From Symbiodinium natans (lineage: Eukaryota > Sar > Dinophyceae > Suessiales > Symbiodiniaceae): 64,000 nt of DNA. Shown piece after piece: positions 36,418-43,319 of this stretch. The DNA is taken from positions 244,701 to 308,700 of the forward strand of contig CAJNDS010002710.1 of assembly GCA_905221605.1 (NCBI GenBank), written 5' to 3'. Each line of letters starts with the position of its first letter. Positions within the stretch are counted from its first letter, which is position 1. The notes under the pieces were generated by a model that worked only from the letters and a program-made list of their open reading frames with translations, ran no database searches and was not told the DNA's origin. The position numbers and the translations under genes are program-made.

Positions 36418-39400
36418 TAGTGTTGGTGTCGCAGACTCGTGCTCCTTGTCTTTATATCCAAGCATTTTACCATGTGTGCTTCACAGACGCGATGGGCCAC
36501 TGCGACGGCACCATTGCACAATCCTTGTATAAACCCCCTGAGCCCTCCGCACGCCAAGCGCATAAGAACCTACCAAGTGGCAAGAAGCCTCAAGAAACGA
36601 CACCAACAGACGAAAGTCCACACGCGGAGCTCTTGGTGGCTAGAGTTGCTAGAGACTGAGGGCCTACAAAGCCGAACCCGATAAGACTTCTTCTCAGTCG
36701 CCGCAGAGTCCTTTAAGGCTTAGAAAATGTAGGCCCCAAAAAACTCCTAAAAGCTCTTAAAGACCTCTCAGTGCTTCATTCACGGCCATCCAAATTTCCC
36801 CCCTGAGGCTACAAAAGCCTGGCCCGGCTGGAAGACGACTGGCAGGCCTCCTCCGCTCTGGCAGTCAAGGCGGCTCGATGCTCCCCCACTATGACCCGGG
36901 TTTAGGGTTTAGGGTTTAGGGTTCAGGGATGATTCTACCAGGCATGTTCTTTTTCAGCCTTTTCACACAACCTGCAGGGAAAATGTCAGGAATTCCCCAA
37001 GCTTCGGGGACACATGTCATCTCTCGCGCAACGGAGTCCCTGCAGTGGGACGCAGCATCTACTGCAACTGGAAACGGAGAAACAATTTGTCAAAACCCTT
37101 TGCCCGCCACACCTACACATAGAACAGTGACAGGGTATCGTCCCTGAGGAGCTGACCCGGGAGAATGTGCAGAGCCACCTTTCCCGCTTCCAAGTGGATG
37201 CCAGCGCCTGTCAGATGCCCATGGGTGCCTGAGCTGACACCGGGATGCGAAGATGTAGATTGTGTCAGGAATTGAGGTTCTCAGGATCAGCTGTGAATTT
37301 GGAAATTGTTTGGAATGAGGCTTGAAGGCAGCAGTTCTGGGGGTTTCGGCTTCGCGCGCTTTGTGCGGGGTTCTGCAGCAGCGCGATTGCAACTGTGTGT
37401 GTGCGGGGGTCGTTTCAGACGTCTGTACTTCACAATGTGTGTGCACTCCGACCCTATGCCCGAGAACGGCAATCTGCACGCAGGCCGGCTCTCCCGCAAC
37501 ATGAAGATCAGGACTGGCATCGACTTCTGAATCTCGGAGCAGTGGAACACTGAACTTTCCTAAACTTCTCAGCTGAGAGGTGAACTACTGCCTTCGGCCC
37601 TCCCAAGCATCCCAAGACAACAGCCCCCATAGCTAGGCCGTGCTCGGCCTTCGAATTGCAAGCCGAACCCCTTCTGACTCTCCAGGTCTTAAAGTCGGGT
37701 TTCAGGAGCTGAGATGCTTGAAGAGGTTCGACAGCCGCTGCTACTCAAATTCCCGGGCTTGACCAGGGCCCCCCTTCAGAAAGTAGGAGGAAGGCTCCTG
37801 ACGCTCGTTAGAGAGCTTTTTGGGGGCTTTTCTCGAGGTTTTGTGGGCAAGGGCTTCTGTGCCGGATCGGGGACTTCTGGGCCGTTTGGGGGGCAGGATC
37901 GTTTTGGCCGCGGCGCTCTGGCAGCATCCGCACATTCTGATCTTGGACGAGCTTGCGGACTACATGGATGCTGAGGACGCCCATGAAACCCCAGAACTAA
38001 GGCAAGCGAGACCTTCGTAAAGTTTCGATAACGCAAAAACAGCCCAAAGGAAAGCCCAAAAAGAACCCCCCAACTTGAGAGCCGTTTTGTTGATCCCATT
38101 TTGAAGAGAGGACATCCAGGGCCTCCGCAGCGCGCTGGACCATTATGCGGGCGGCGTCATCCTCGTCTCCTCGAATGCTGCCTGGTGGAGAGCTCTCTGA
38201 ACATTTGGGGTTTGTATGGCTTTGGGTTTTGTAACAGCATGTGGGGTTGTTGGGGTTTCGGACCCTGAAGGCCCCCAAATCAAAAGCCCGAACATTCGAT
38301 CTTGGTGGCCGTGTTCGCGACCATGCGTGTTTCGAGTGTCGAGTCATCCCAGGAACAACTCTGCGACGAGTTCGCCAATGAGAAGTGGTTCATGGATGAC
38401 GGGGTGCTTCACGTGGAGGGAACCTTCCAGGCGTCCGGGGGTGGGGGGTGCTTTGCAGGCACTCAGGTTGGGGAGGCCGCTTCCCGTTGTTCCCCTTTGA
38501 TGTGAGTGGCCTTTGCCGTGTTCATTCCCTAGCCTGTCCTCCTTTGTCTCCCTTCATGTGCGTACTCGGCCAATCCGGTGTGGCTTGCGTTCCGTGGCTC
38601 AATCGCTTGCTCTATGGCGTTCTGTGGCTCAGTCAGATGACTCGCGAGGTGAGGTGCGCGTTCGGTGATCCGGTGGCTCGGTGCTTCTTTGTCTCTGAGC
38701 TTGTCTCGCCTGATGCAGGGTCTGTTGGGTTCTGGAAGGCTGTTTTACCCTTGTCTCCCTCCTGTCCCCCATTCCCCCCCACGAGCGCAAGATGCATCAT
38801 GCCCCCCCCCCCCCCAAGTTTGCATCAACTTGCAGACTCGGATTCCCACTGCTTCTGTGGCCACACGCTCGGGTTTAGCGAAGCAAGCCTTGCAGCCCAA
38901 CCTTCGATTCCCAAACCGGTAGAGTTTCAACCCTACCTGCCAGGTACAAAGCTGAAACACTAAATGCAATCTTCTTGAATCCTGACGAAAGCTTCTGCCT
39001 GAAACCAAGCCGATAAGACCCGACGTCGCGAAATCTAGCCTTCCCTCCCTTACACTCCTCGCGCTCGAAACGTTCTTGACGCTTCAAGGGCGACATCCAC
39101 TGTGCTGCAAAGACGGCCGTGGCACCTTCCAAGCTTCCTGGACCGGAGGGGGTTTGAGGTTTGTGGGGGTCAGGTCCGAGGCCAAAGCCGAGGACTACAC
39201 GTTGTTTCGGGGCCTGCTTCCGTTTCTGAACGGCCAACAGGCGTGGTTGACAAAGGGTTTGATTGCACTATTTATCGCTACTTCAGCGAACCATGCAGCC
39301 CTAACCCCTAAACCCTAAACCCTACACCCTAAACCCTAACACCCTAAACCCTAAAACCCTAAACCCCAGACCCTAAACCCCAAACCCTAAACCCTGAACC

Positions 39401-40113
39401 CCAAACCCTAAACCGAGGGCTGCTTCCGAGCTCATTAAAGACATCGAGCGCCGGATGCGCGAGCACAGGCGCCGACCTTTGACGGACAAGGCACCATGCA
39501 CAGAGTTTAGGGTTTAGGGTTTAGGGTTTGGGGCTTAGGGTTTAGGGTTTAGGGTCAGTTGGCGTGGCAGCAGCTGGCTTGGGGGTGAGGGCGGTGAGGG
39601 CTTGGGGTTCGGGCTGAGGGCCGCTTTGGAGCTGCTGCAGCTGCGGACTCTGTGATGGGTCTGTCTTCACTTCTCTTCACGTGTCTTCAGCTTCCTCACT
39701 TTACGTCACGTCTTGTGACGTTCTCTCGCAAACACATTGTCAGGAACTCTGGCAGCTGGAGGACGAGCTGCACGAGCTGAAGGAGCACAGCTACCAGGTT
39801 CTTGCCAGGTGGTCTTGGCACAGAGAGCGAAAAAGACCCGTCCTCCCATGCCTGCCCTGAAGCATCGAGAGCCCACACACCCTAAACCCTAAACCCTAAA
39901 CCCTAAACCCTAAACCCTAAACCCTAAACCCTAAACACTAAACCCTAAACCCTAAACCCTAAGCCCTAAAAAAGCGCCTCGGAGGAGGGAGTCCTGCTGA
40001 ATGATCTGGTGCTCCAAAATCCGGAGGATGACGACGCCTACGTGGCTGGGCTGATTTATTGTTCTTCATGGCTTGTTCAGAGAGTCATCAGCACAATTCA
40101 CCGAAACATATAA
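24788..40113 (+). CDS. eEF3/ABCF-like ATP-binding protein gene, ~20 exons, 5-prime end missing
   Basis: I assembled a frame of 475 codons plus stop from exons 24788-25015 (weak), 26046-26120, 26523-26595, 26936-26982, 28353-28409, 29607-29658, 29954-30003, 30260-30314, 30636-30696, 31441-31514, 36978-37015, 37134-37224, 37484-37511, 37897-37975, 38111-38176, 38353-38430, 39181-39200 (weak), 39418-39490, 39744-39797 and 39985-40113. Phases match at every junction. In order the product shows the FPxPGxLxGVxTRGKAILKM linker, Walker A, a chromodomain-like insert, LTRENVQSHL, signature, Walker B, H-loop, EKWFMDDGVLHVEG and a charged coil. That is the order of the second half of elongation factor 3 (yeast eEF3 is about 1,040 residues). 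eEF3 binds ribosomes and frees E-site tRNA in the cytosol. Here Walker A Lys is Arg, LSGGQ is LSRNM and the H-loop His is Ser, so ATPase activity is doubtful. The N-terminal HEAT region and most of the first ATPase domain are not found. Confidence 0.75.
25060..25307. repeat. Telomere-like repeats, TTTAGGG orientation
   Basis: Two runs, 25060-25140 and 25270-25307, begin 45 bases after the GC donor at 25016 in the first modelled intron. Confidence 0.9.
26230..26483. repeat. Telomere-like array with CCCTAGA variant core
   Basis: Lies inside the intron between exons 26046-26120 and 26523-26595. Canonical CCCTAAA units flank a homogeneous core of about twenty CCCTAGA units (roughly 26254-26402). 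Confidence 0.95.
26607..26912. repeat. Opposed telomere-like runs within one intron
   Basis: TTTAGGG-type at 26607-26640 (11 bases after the donor) and CCCTAAA-type at 26887-26912 (24 bases before the acceptor). The two runs are complementary. Confidence 0.85.
27216..27689 (-). CDS. Unidentified ORF inside an intron, basic, 157 residues
   Basis: An ATG (27687-27689) opens a 157-codon frame with a basic middle (RSRRHALGRGRRRRCGKR) and an acidic/helical end. It lies in the 26983-28352 intron of the eEF3-like gene, divergent from the 27770 ORF with an 80-base gap. No domain is recognised. It may be a chance frame opposite non-coding DNA, but the length is notable in this region. Confidence 0.3.
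   Translation of the reverse strand: MDPQTTSFQAGGKLDCEKTSLNFFGDGDCCEIRYRVATKEVRQMSRRCQIEQQGGTFPRQMTATRPWSCQAPLSYKPTARSRRHALGRGRRRRCGKRPDEEDNGEGCRGEATTEGHKGKLQEAPGNALDEAALELSKNTVQSSVLRYAALAGVRHCS
27770..28198 (+). CDS. Unidentified intronless ORF nested in an intron, 142 residues
   Basis: A complete frame, ATG to TGA, with coding-like codon choice (many C/T-ending codons) and a globular composition, for example YHYGFIETVRWIWKNFKSGK and DSIVYLITNSHLGSVLLAVH. No introns, signal peptide or recognisable family. It sits on the same strand as the host eEF3-like gene, within its 26983-28352 intron, and starts 80 bases from a divergent basic ORF. An inserted retrocopy or part of a small mobile element are both possible. 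Confidence 0.5.
   Translation: MKSSYYHRVIEASAECSNQYQYQAELAYHYGFIETVRWIWKNFKSGKSGPLLSIHAFPAHDFRMHLALDSIVYLITNSHLGSVLLAVHAHRDVAFASLALLDPKTFSRLPDISAFVMTPTPIDTCLWGLLVEGANNGSLNDD
28303..28336. repeat. Telomere-like run, CCCTAAA orientation
   Basis: Ends 17 bases before the Walker A exon. Confidence 0.85.
28353..28409 (+). CDS. Walker A exon of the eEF3-like gene
   Basis: Nineteen codons reading ASRVALMGPMGSGRSTLLK. eEF3 and other ABCF proteins have SRxAxxGPNGAGKST here; the P-loop Lys is replaced by Arg (codon CGA). It is bounded by gtgcag upstream and GTGGGC downstream, phase 0 on both sides. The next exon, 29607-29658, continues with VLSGRLLPTHGSVQRV, which fits the LTGELxPTxGxV stretch that normally follows. 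Confidence 0.8.
28640..29065. repeat. 57-bp minisatellite, about 7 copies
   Basis: The unit is GATGCTCTGACCATTCGCAC followed by a GCTGG-containing part and GGACGTTATCATCGTGCGGG. Two late units are 56 bp. 57 bp equals 19 codons, so an artefactual open frame runs through it. It lies in the intron between exons 28353-28409 and 29607-29658. Confidence 0.85.
29607..30696 (+). CDS. eEF3-like gene, exons 6-9 (post-Walker A to pre-chromodomain)
   Basis: Four exons join in frame: 29607-29658 (VLSGRLLPTHGSVQRVVG), 29954-30003 (VAYVCKHSLQRFGHFK), 30260-30314 (DATALQYMLWRYADHRPL) and 30636-30696 (GDKESLAVASEVLTAEEKAL). In eEF3 the same stretch reads RIAYIxQHxFxHxxxHLDKTPxEYIQWRFxxGxDRE followed by a helical region, so order and spacing fit well. 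All four exons end at GA donors (GAGCAA, GACGCC, GAGTAA, GACCCG). The last donor could instead be GC at 30703. Confidence 0.7.
31441..31514 (+). CDS. Chromodomain-like insert exon of the eEF3-like gene
   Basis: Reads LRYQVKWVQHDQKTWVKKEV followed by LVQM, matching the chromodomain-type insert of eEF3-like proteins (YEVKWxxxxxxxxTWVxxxxL). Donor GCCACT. The next exon, 36978-37015 (KMSGIPQASGTH), lies 5.46 kb away and begins with the expected KM motif. Confidence 0.65.
31749..33954 (+). pseudogene. Decayed GC-rich gene nested in the 5.46-kb intron, part 1
   Basis: From ATG 31749 a frame encodes a Gln/Glu-rich, then acidic, then Pro/Ala-rich, then coiled-coil protein (for example TQNTLLQEMRQAHEVREDSL). 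Reading must change frame near 32640, 32950 and between 33080 and 33150 to keep sensible protein (MEVPKQLKAEAPISGKLLLV; ALKTLCGTFREFLEEAG; KQFQADLLRLWRSAYS). A TGA at 33466-33468 interrupts the frame, which then runs on to 33954. The 33080-33150 segment is CT-rich then A-rich and could be an intron. No family is recognised. The strong GC bias differs from the host gene. I read a gene inserted into the intron and now decaying; a live gene with several small introns cannot be excluded. Confidence 0.4.
33833..33880. repeat. 48-bp direct repeat, left copy
   Basis: Matches 34870-34917 at 46 of 48 positions. The two copies bracket the 10-bp-phased repeat block. Confidence 0.9.
33950..34855. repeat. 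~0.9-kb array of a 10-bp unit (GCATTTTCGA)
   Basis: About ninety degenerate copies of GCATTTTCGA, with the T-tract recurring every 10-11 bases. Long frames on both strands (Phe/Ser/Ile-rich, or Lys/Asn/Met-rich) are artefacts of the unit. It interrupts the nested GC-rich gene and is bracketed by 48-bp direct repeats. Confidence 0.9.
34870..34917. repeat. 48-bp direct repeat, right copy
   Basis: Second copy of the 33833-33880 segment. It resumes the same coding sequence that precedes the 10-bp array, but with a TGA in the frame. Confidence 0.9.
34964..35392 (+). pseudogene. Nested gene part 2, C2H2-type zinc-finger-like segment
   Basis: A basic frame (Arg/Gln/Pro-rich) contains LQCVTCGRYVKNEDTAVDQH followed by VMSVFH. 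This gives C-x2-C-x13-H-x5-H with Cys codons at 35228 and 35237 and His codons at 35279 and 35297. The spacing fits matrin/U1C-type C2H2 fingers, which bind RNA or DNA. It continues the composition of the 31.7-33.9 kb part, so it is probably the same gene after the repeat insertion. The frame ends at 35392. Confidence 0.4.
35579..36358 (+). pseudogene. Nested gene part 3 with (CT)n tract
   Basis: Two overlapping frames carry sensible protein: AAKRADIVLKAEQVWESLNE up to about 35800, then VLLLHSRSLSPALASAHAF and WDALDDELQQQLARQAAPSL. After a (CT)n run at 36009-36092 the frame resumes with RRPAAMPEEWRRAEIDRALL and stops at 36358. The (CT)n plus A-run segment (35999-36123) begins GTGCGC and ends CCACAG, so it could be an intron; read through, it encodes Ser-Leu repeats. 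Function unknown. Confidence 0.35.
36009..36092. repeat. (CT)n microsatellite
   Basis: About forty perfect CT dinucleotides. A second microsatellite, (AT)n then (GT)n, lies at 36377-36417. Confidence 0.95.
36897..36928. repeat. Telomere-like run, TTTAGGG orientation
   Basis: Lies 49 bases before the 36978 exon. Its orientation is opposite to that of the other acceptor-side runs. Confidence 0.85.
37134..37975 (+). CDS. eEF3-like gene, exons 12-14: pre-signature, signature and Walker B
   Basis: 37134-37224 reads GIVPEELTRENVQSHLSRF and matches the LTxxEIEEHLxxFGL helix. 37484-37511 is a 28-base exon giving RLSRNMKIR, the ABC signature position (normally LSGGQKVK). 37897-37975 continues IVLAAALWQHPHILILDE and then LADYMDAE; eEF3 has [24 protein letters not shown]. 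Walker B Asp and Glu are kept, but EPTNYLD is ELADYMD. The 28-base exon joins through a GA donor: AG|GACTGG to CAG|GATCGT restores KIRIVLAAALW exactly. Confidence 0.8.
38111..38430 (+). CDS. eEF3-like gene, exons 15-16: H-loop and C-terminal strand
   Basis: 38111-38176 reads DIQGLRSALDHYAGGVILVS and ends SN; 38353-38430 continues EQLCDEFANEKWFMDDGVLH followed by VEGTFQ. In eEF3 this is GALxxALxxFEGGVIIITHN followed by xEFxxxLTEEVWxxxDGxxxxxG. The switch His (THN or SHN) is Ser here (SSN). Donor GCTGCC (38177), acceptor catcccag (38352), next donor GCGTCC (38431). Confidence 0.8.
39181..40113 (+). CDS. eEF3-like gene, exons 17-20: C-terminal charged coil and stop
   Basis: 39418-39490 gives ASELIKDIERRMREHRRRPL then TDK; 39744-39797 gives ELWQLEDELHELKEHSYQ; 39985-40113 gives EGVLLNDLVLQNPEDDDAYV and ends at TAA (40111-40113). 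The helical LTDKELWQLEDEL junction is typical of the tail of ABCF/eEF3-like proteins. The 20-base exon at 39181-39200 (AKAEDY) is the weakest link. Each intron here carries telomere-like repeats next to one splice site. Confidence 0.6.
39299..39414. repeat. Telomere-like array, CCCTAAA orientation
   Basis: Runs to within three bases of the acceptor of the 39418 exon. Contains CCCTACA, CCCCAGA and CCCTGAA variants. Confidence 0.9.
39505..39555. repeat. Telomere-like run, TTTAGGG orientation
   Basis: Begins 15 bases after the GC donor at 39491. Confidence 0.9.
39879..39970. repeat. Telomere-like array, CCCTAAA orientation
   Basis: Ends about 14 bases before the acceptor of the last modelled exon. 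Confidence 0.9.
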
Positions 40114-40479
40114 AGCCTTGCTGAAGCCTTGCTGAAGCCTTGCTGAACATCTTCGTGGTGTTGTGGGTTGGGTTTTTCTAGTTCCTGAAGTTCCATTAGT
40201 TGTATTCCGTCTGTTTATTATTTCCTTGTCCATTCATGTCGGAGATGGTTCTGTGGCTGATGCGCTAGTCGGGGGACCCTATTCCTTGTTCAGCTTTTGT
40301 GTTTTTTTCTTCATTTTATGTTTTGGTTGGTGTTTTTACGAAGAAGCCACCATTATATTCGCCATTTCTTCCATCGGTATATATATATAGAGAGAAAAAA
40401 CCGCTATTTTCGGGGATCTTCGTGGCTTTTACTCGAGAAGGCTGTGTTTTTCGCTACTTCCATACGCAAGTTCTGAAAG

Positions 40480-42700
40480 AAAAAAAGAAAGAAGGAGAGA
40501 GCGAAAGAAAAGAAGAAGGAAAGAAAGCAAGAACGACCAAAGAAAGAAAGAAAGAACTAAGTACATACACAAAGAAATGCAGAAAGAAAGAAAGAAATAA
40601 AGAAAGAAAGAAAGAAATATAGAGAAAGCAAGATACAAAAAGAGAAATACAGAAGAAAAGAAAACATAAAGAACAATACAGAAACAGTCAGACAAAAGAA
40701 ACAAAAGCATCAATAACATACAGAACCAGAAAGAAAAAAAGAAAGATACACAAAAAGACAACAACAACAAATCAAAACTAAAGAAACCAAAGAAATTTTT
40801 AGAAAACAAAGACAAAGAAAGAAAGACACAGAAAGAGAACGAAAGAGAAAGAAAGAGAAAGAAAGAGAAAGAAAGAGAAAGAAAGAGAAAGAAAGAGAAA
40901 GAAAGATAAAGAAAGAGAAAGAAAGAGAAAGCAAGAGAAAGAAAGAGAAAGAAAGAGAAAGAAAGAGAAAGAAAGAGAAAGAAAGAGAAAGAAAGAGAAA
41001 GAAAGAGAAAGAAAGAGAAAGAAAGAGAAAGAAATAGAAAGAAAGAGAAAGAAAGAGAAAGAACGAGAAACAAAGCGAAATAAAGCGAAATAAAGCGAAA
41101 TAAAGAGAAATAAAGAGAAATAAAGAGAAATAAAGAGAAATAAAGAGAAATAAAGAGAAATAAAGAGAAATAAAGAGAAATAAAGAGAAATAAAGAGAAA
41201 TAAAGAGAAATAAAGAGAAATAAAGAGAAATAAAGAGAAATAAAGAGAAGTACAGAAATAAAGAAAAAAAGGAATAAAGAAATAAAGAAATAAAGAAATA
41301 AAGAAATAAAGAAATAAATAGAGAAAGAAATAAAGAAACTAAGAAATAGAGAAATAAAGAAATAAAGAAACGGAGAAACAAAGAAATCAAGAAATAAAGA
41401 AATAAAGAAATAAAGAAATAAAGAAATAAAGAAATAAAGAAAAAAAGAAATAAAGAAATCAAGAAATAAAGAAATAAAGAAATAAAGAAATAAAGAAATA
41501 AAGAAATAAAGAAATAAAGAAATAAAGAAATAAAGAAATAAAGAAATAAAGAAATAAAGAAATAAAGAAATAAAGAAAGTAAGAAATAAAGAAATAAAGA
41601 AATAAAGAAATACAGAAATACAGAAATAAAGAAATAAAGAAACAAAGAAACAAAGAAACAAAGAAACAACGAAACAAAGAAAACAGGAGATAAAGAGATA
41701 AAGAAATAAAGAAATACAGAAATAAAGAAATAAAGAAATAAAGAAATAAAGAAATAAAGAAATAAAGAAATAAAGAAATAAAGAAATAAAGAAATAAAGA
41801 AGTAAAGAAGTAAAGAAGTAAAGAAAGAAAGACATATACAAATAAAGAAATAAAGAAATAAAGAAATAAACAAATAAAGAAATAAAGAAATAAAGAAAGA
41901 AAGAAAGAAATAAAGAAATAAAGAAGTAAAGAAGTAAGGAAGTAAAGAAAGAAAGAAATAAAGAAAGAAAGAAATAAAGAAATAAAGAAATAAAGAAATA
42001 AAGAAATAAAGAAATAAAGAAATAAAGAAATAAAGAAATAAAGAAATAAAGAAATAAAGAAATAAAGAAATAAAGAACTAAAGAAATACAGAAATAAAGA
42101 AATAAAGAAATGAAGACATAAAGAAAAAAGAAATAAATAAATAAAGAAATAAAGAAATCAAGAAATCAAGAAATCAAGAAATAAAGAAATAAAGAAATAA
42201 AGAAATAAAGAAATAAAGAATACAGAAATAAAGAAATAGAGAAATAAAGAAATAAAGAAATAAAGAAATAAAGAAATAAAGAAATAAAGAAATAAAGAAA
42301 TAAAGAAATAAAGAAATAAAGAAATAAAGAAATAAAGAAATAAAGAAATAAAGAAATAAAGAAAGAAATAAAGAAATAAAGAAATAAAGAAATAAAGAAA
42401 TAAAGAAATAAAGAAATAAAGAAATAAAGAAATAAAGAAATAAAGAAATAAAGAAATAAAGAAATAAAGAAATAAAGAAATAAAGAAATAAAGAAATAAA
42501 GAAATAAAGAAATAAAGAAATAAAGAAATAAAGGAATAAAGAAGTAAAGAAATAAAGAAATACAGAAATAAAGACAAAAAGAAATATGAAATGAATAAGT
42601 AAAGAAATATAGAAACATAGAAATAAAGAAACACAGAAAGAAAGATGAAAGAAAACAAGACATAACGAAGCAAAGAAAGAAATCAATAAATTAAAATTTT
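40480..42700. repeat. 2.2-kb AAAG/AAATAAAG simple-repeat array
   Basis: Three grades occur: degenerate GAAA/GAAG (40480-40800), a GAGAAAGAAA unit (about 40805-41060) then a 10-bp AAATAAAGAG unit (41090-41250), and a long 8-bp AAATAAAG block (about 41270-42590). All three minus-strand frames stay open for long distances and encode FLYFFISL octapeptide repeats (up to 470 codons). These are repeat artefacts, because an 8-bp unit is open in every frame. A (GA)n run ends the region at 42729-42746. Confidence 0.95.
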
Positions 42701-42751
42701 TAACGACCAGAAAACACAGAAAAAACAATGAGAGAGAGAGAGAGAGTGGGA

Positions 42752-42770
42752 GTAGCCATTTTGGCTCAAG
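42752..42770 (+). other. Dinoflagellate spliced-leader relic
   Basis: The 19 bases gtagccattttggctcaag equal the last 19 of the 22-nt dinoflagellate spliced leader. Such relics in genomic DNA mark a trans-spliced mRNA that was reverse-transcribed and reinserted. What follows (from 42771) should then be an intronless cDNA copy in this orientation. Confidence 0.9.
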
Positions 42771-43118
42771 AGGTCTGGTGCTTTCGGGGCTAAGGCGAAA
42801 ATCAACGCTTTCGTTCTATGCCTTTGCATGGCTTATGTGGCAAAGAAGCCAGTGCCCGAGTCTGGAACTGTTCCGCATTTTGCAACACTGTTGGTTGTGG
42901 CGGGCCAAACCAAGCTGTGAGCCAGTGTTCTGAACAAGTTCGAGTTCACAAGGTGCAGAGGGATATTCAGGCAATCAGCAAAGGACATGTCCGCGCTGAT
43001 AGAGGCTCTGCCAGCTGTCATCATCTTGACAGACAATGAAGCAATTCTTCTCGCGCACAGCTGCAAGCATGAACGGAGGTCTGCCCTTTCTGGACAGGGG
43101 AGATGGCGACCATTTTAA
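42771..43118 (+). pseudogene. Retroposed cDNA downstream of the spliced-leader relic
   Basis: The frame is open directly from the relic; its first ATG is at 42828. It gives about thirty codons (AYVAKKPVPESGTVPHFATL), a TGA at 42918-42920, then 65 more protein-like codons (DMSALIEALPAVIILTDNEA) to TAA at 43116. The continuous frame without splice-like interruptions fits a processed copy. One nonsense codon suggests decay, unless UGA is decoded. Family not recognised. Confidence 0.5.
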
Positions 43119-43319
43119 AGCTTGCTCGGACGCAGGGCTGGAGGTTGAAGCAGTTGCTTGCAAGTTCGATCAACCGGATCTTCATGATCTCATGCTGAGC
43201 GCTAGAGCCGACAAAAGCAGTTGATCCCGAGGGCAGCTCTGTTGGCTCCAACCTGGAAGGAGCATACGGGTGCTACGACTACAGGTTGGGAAAAAAGCCA
43301 CCAAGACTTCGAATGATGC

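Noticed and set aside
40429-42728. Minus-strand frames of up to 470 codons predicted as a multi-pass membrane protein
   Set aside because: They are translations of an 8-bp simple repeat that is stop-free in all three frames.
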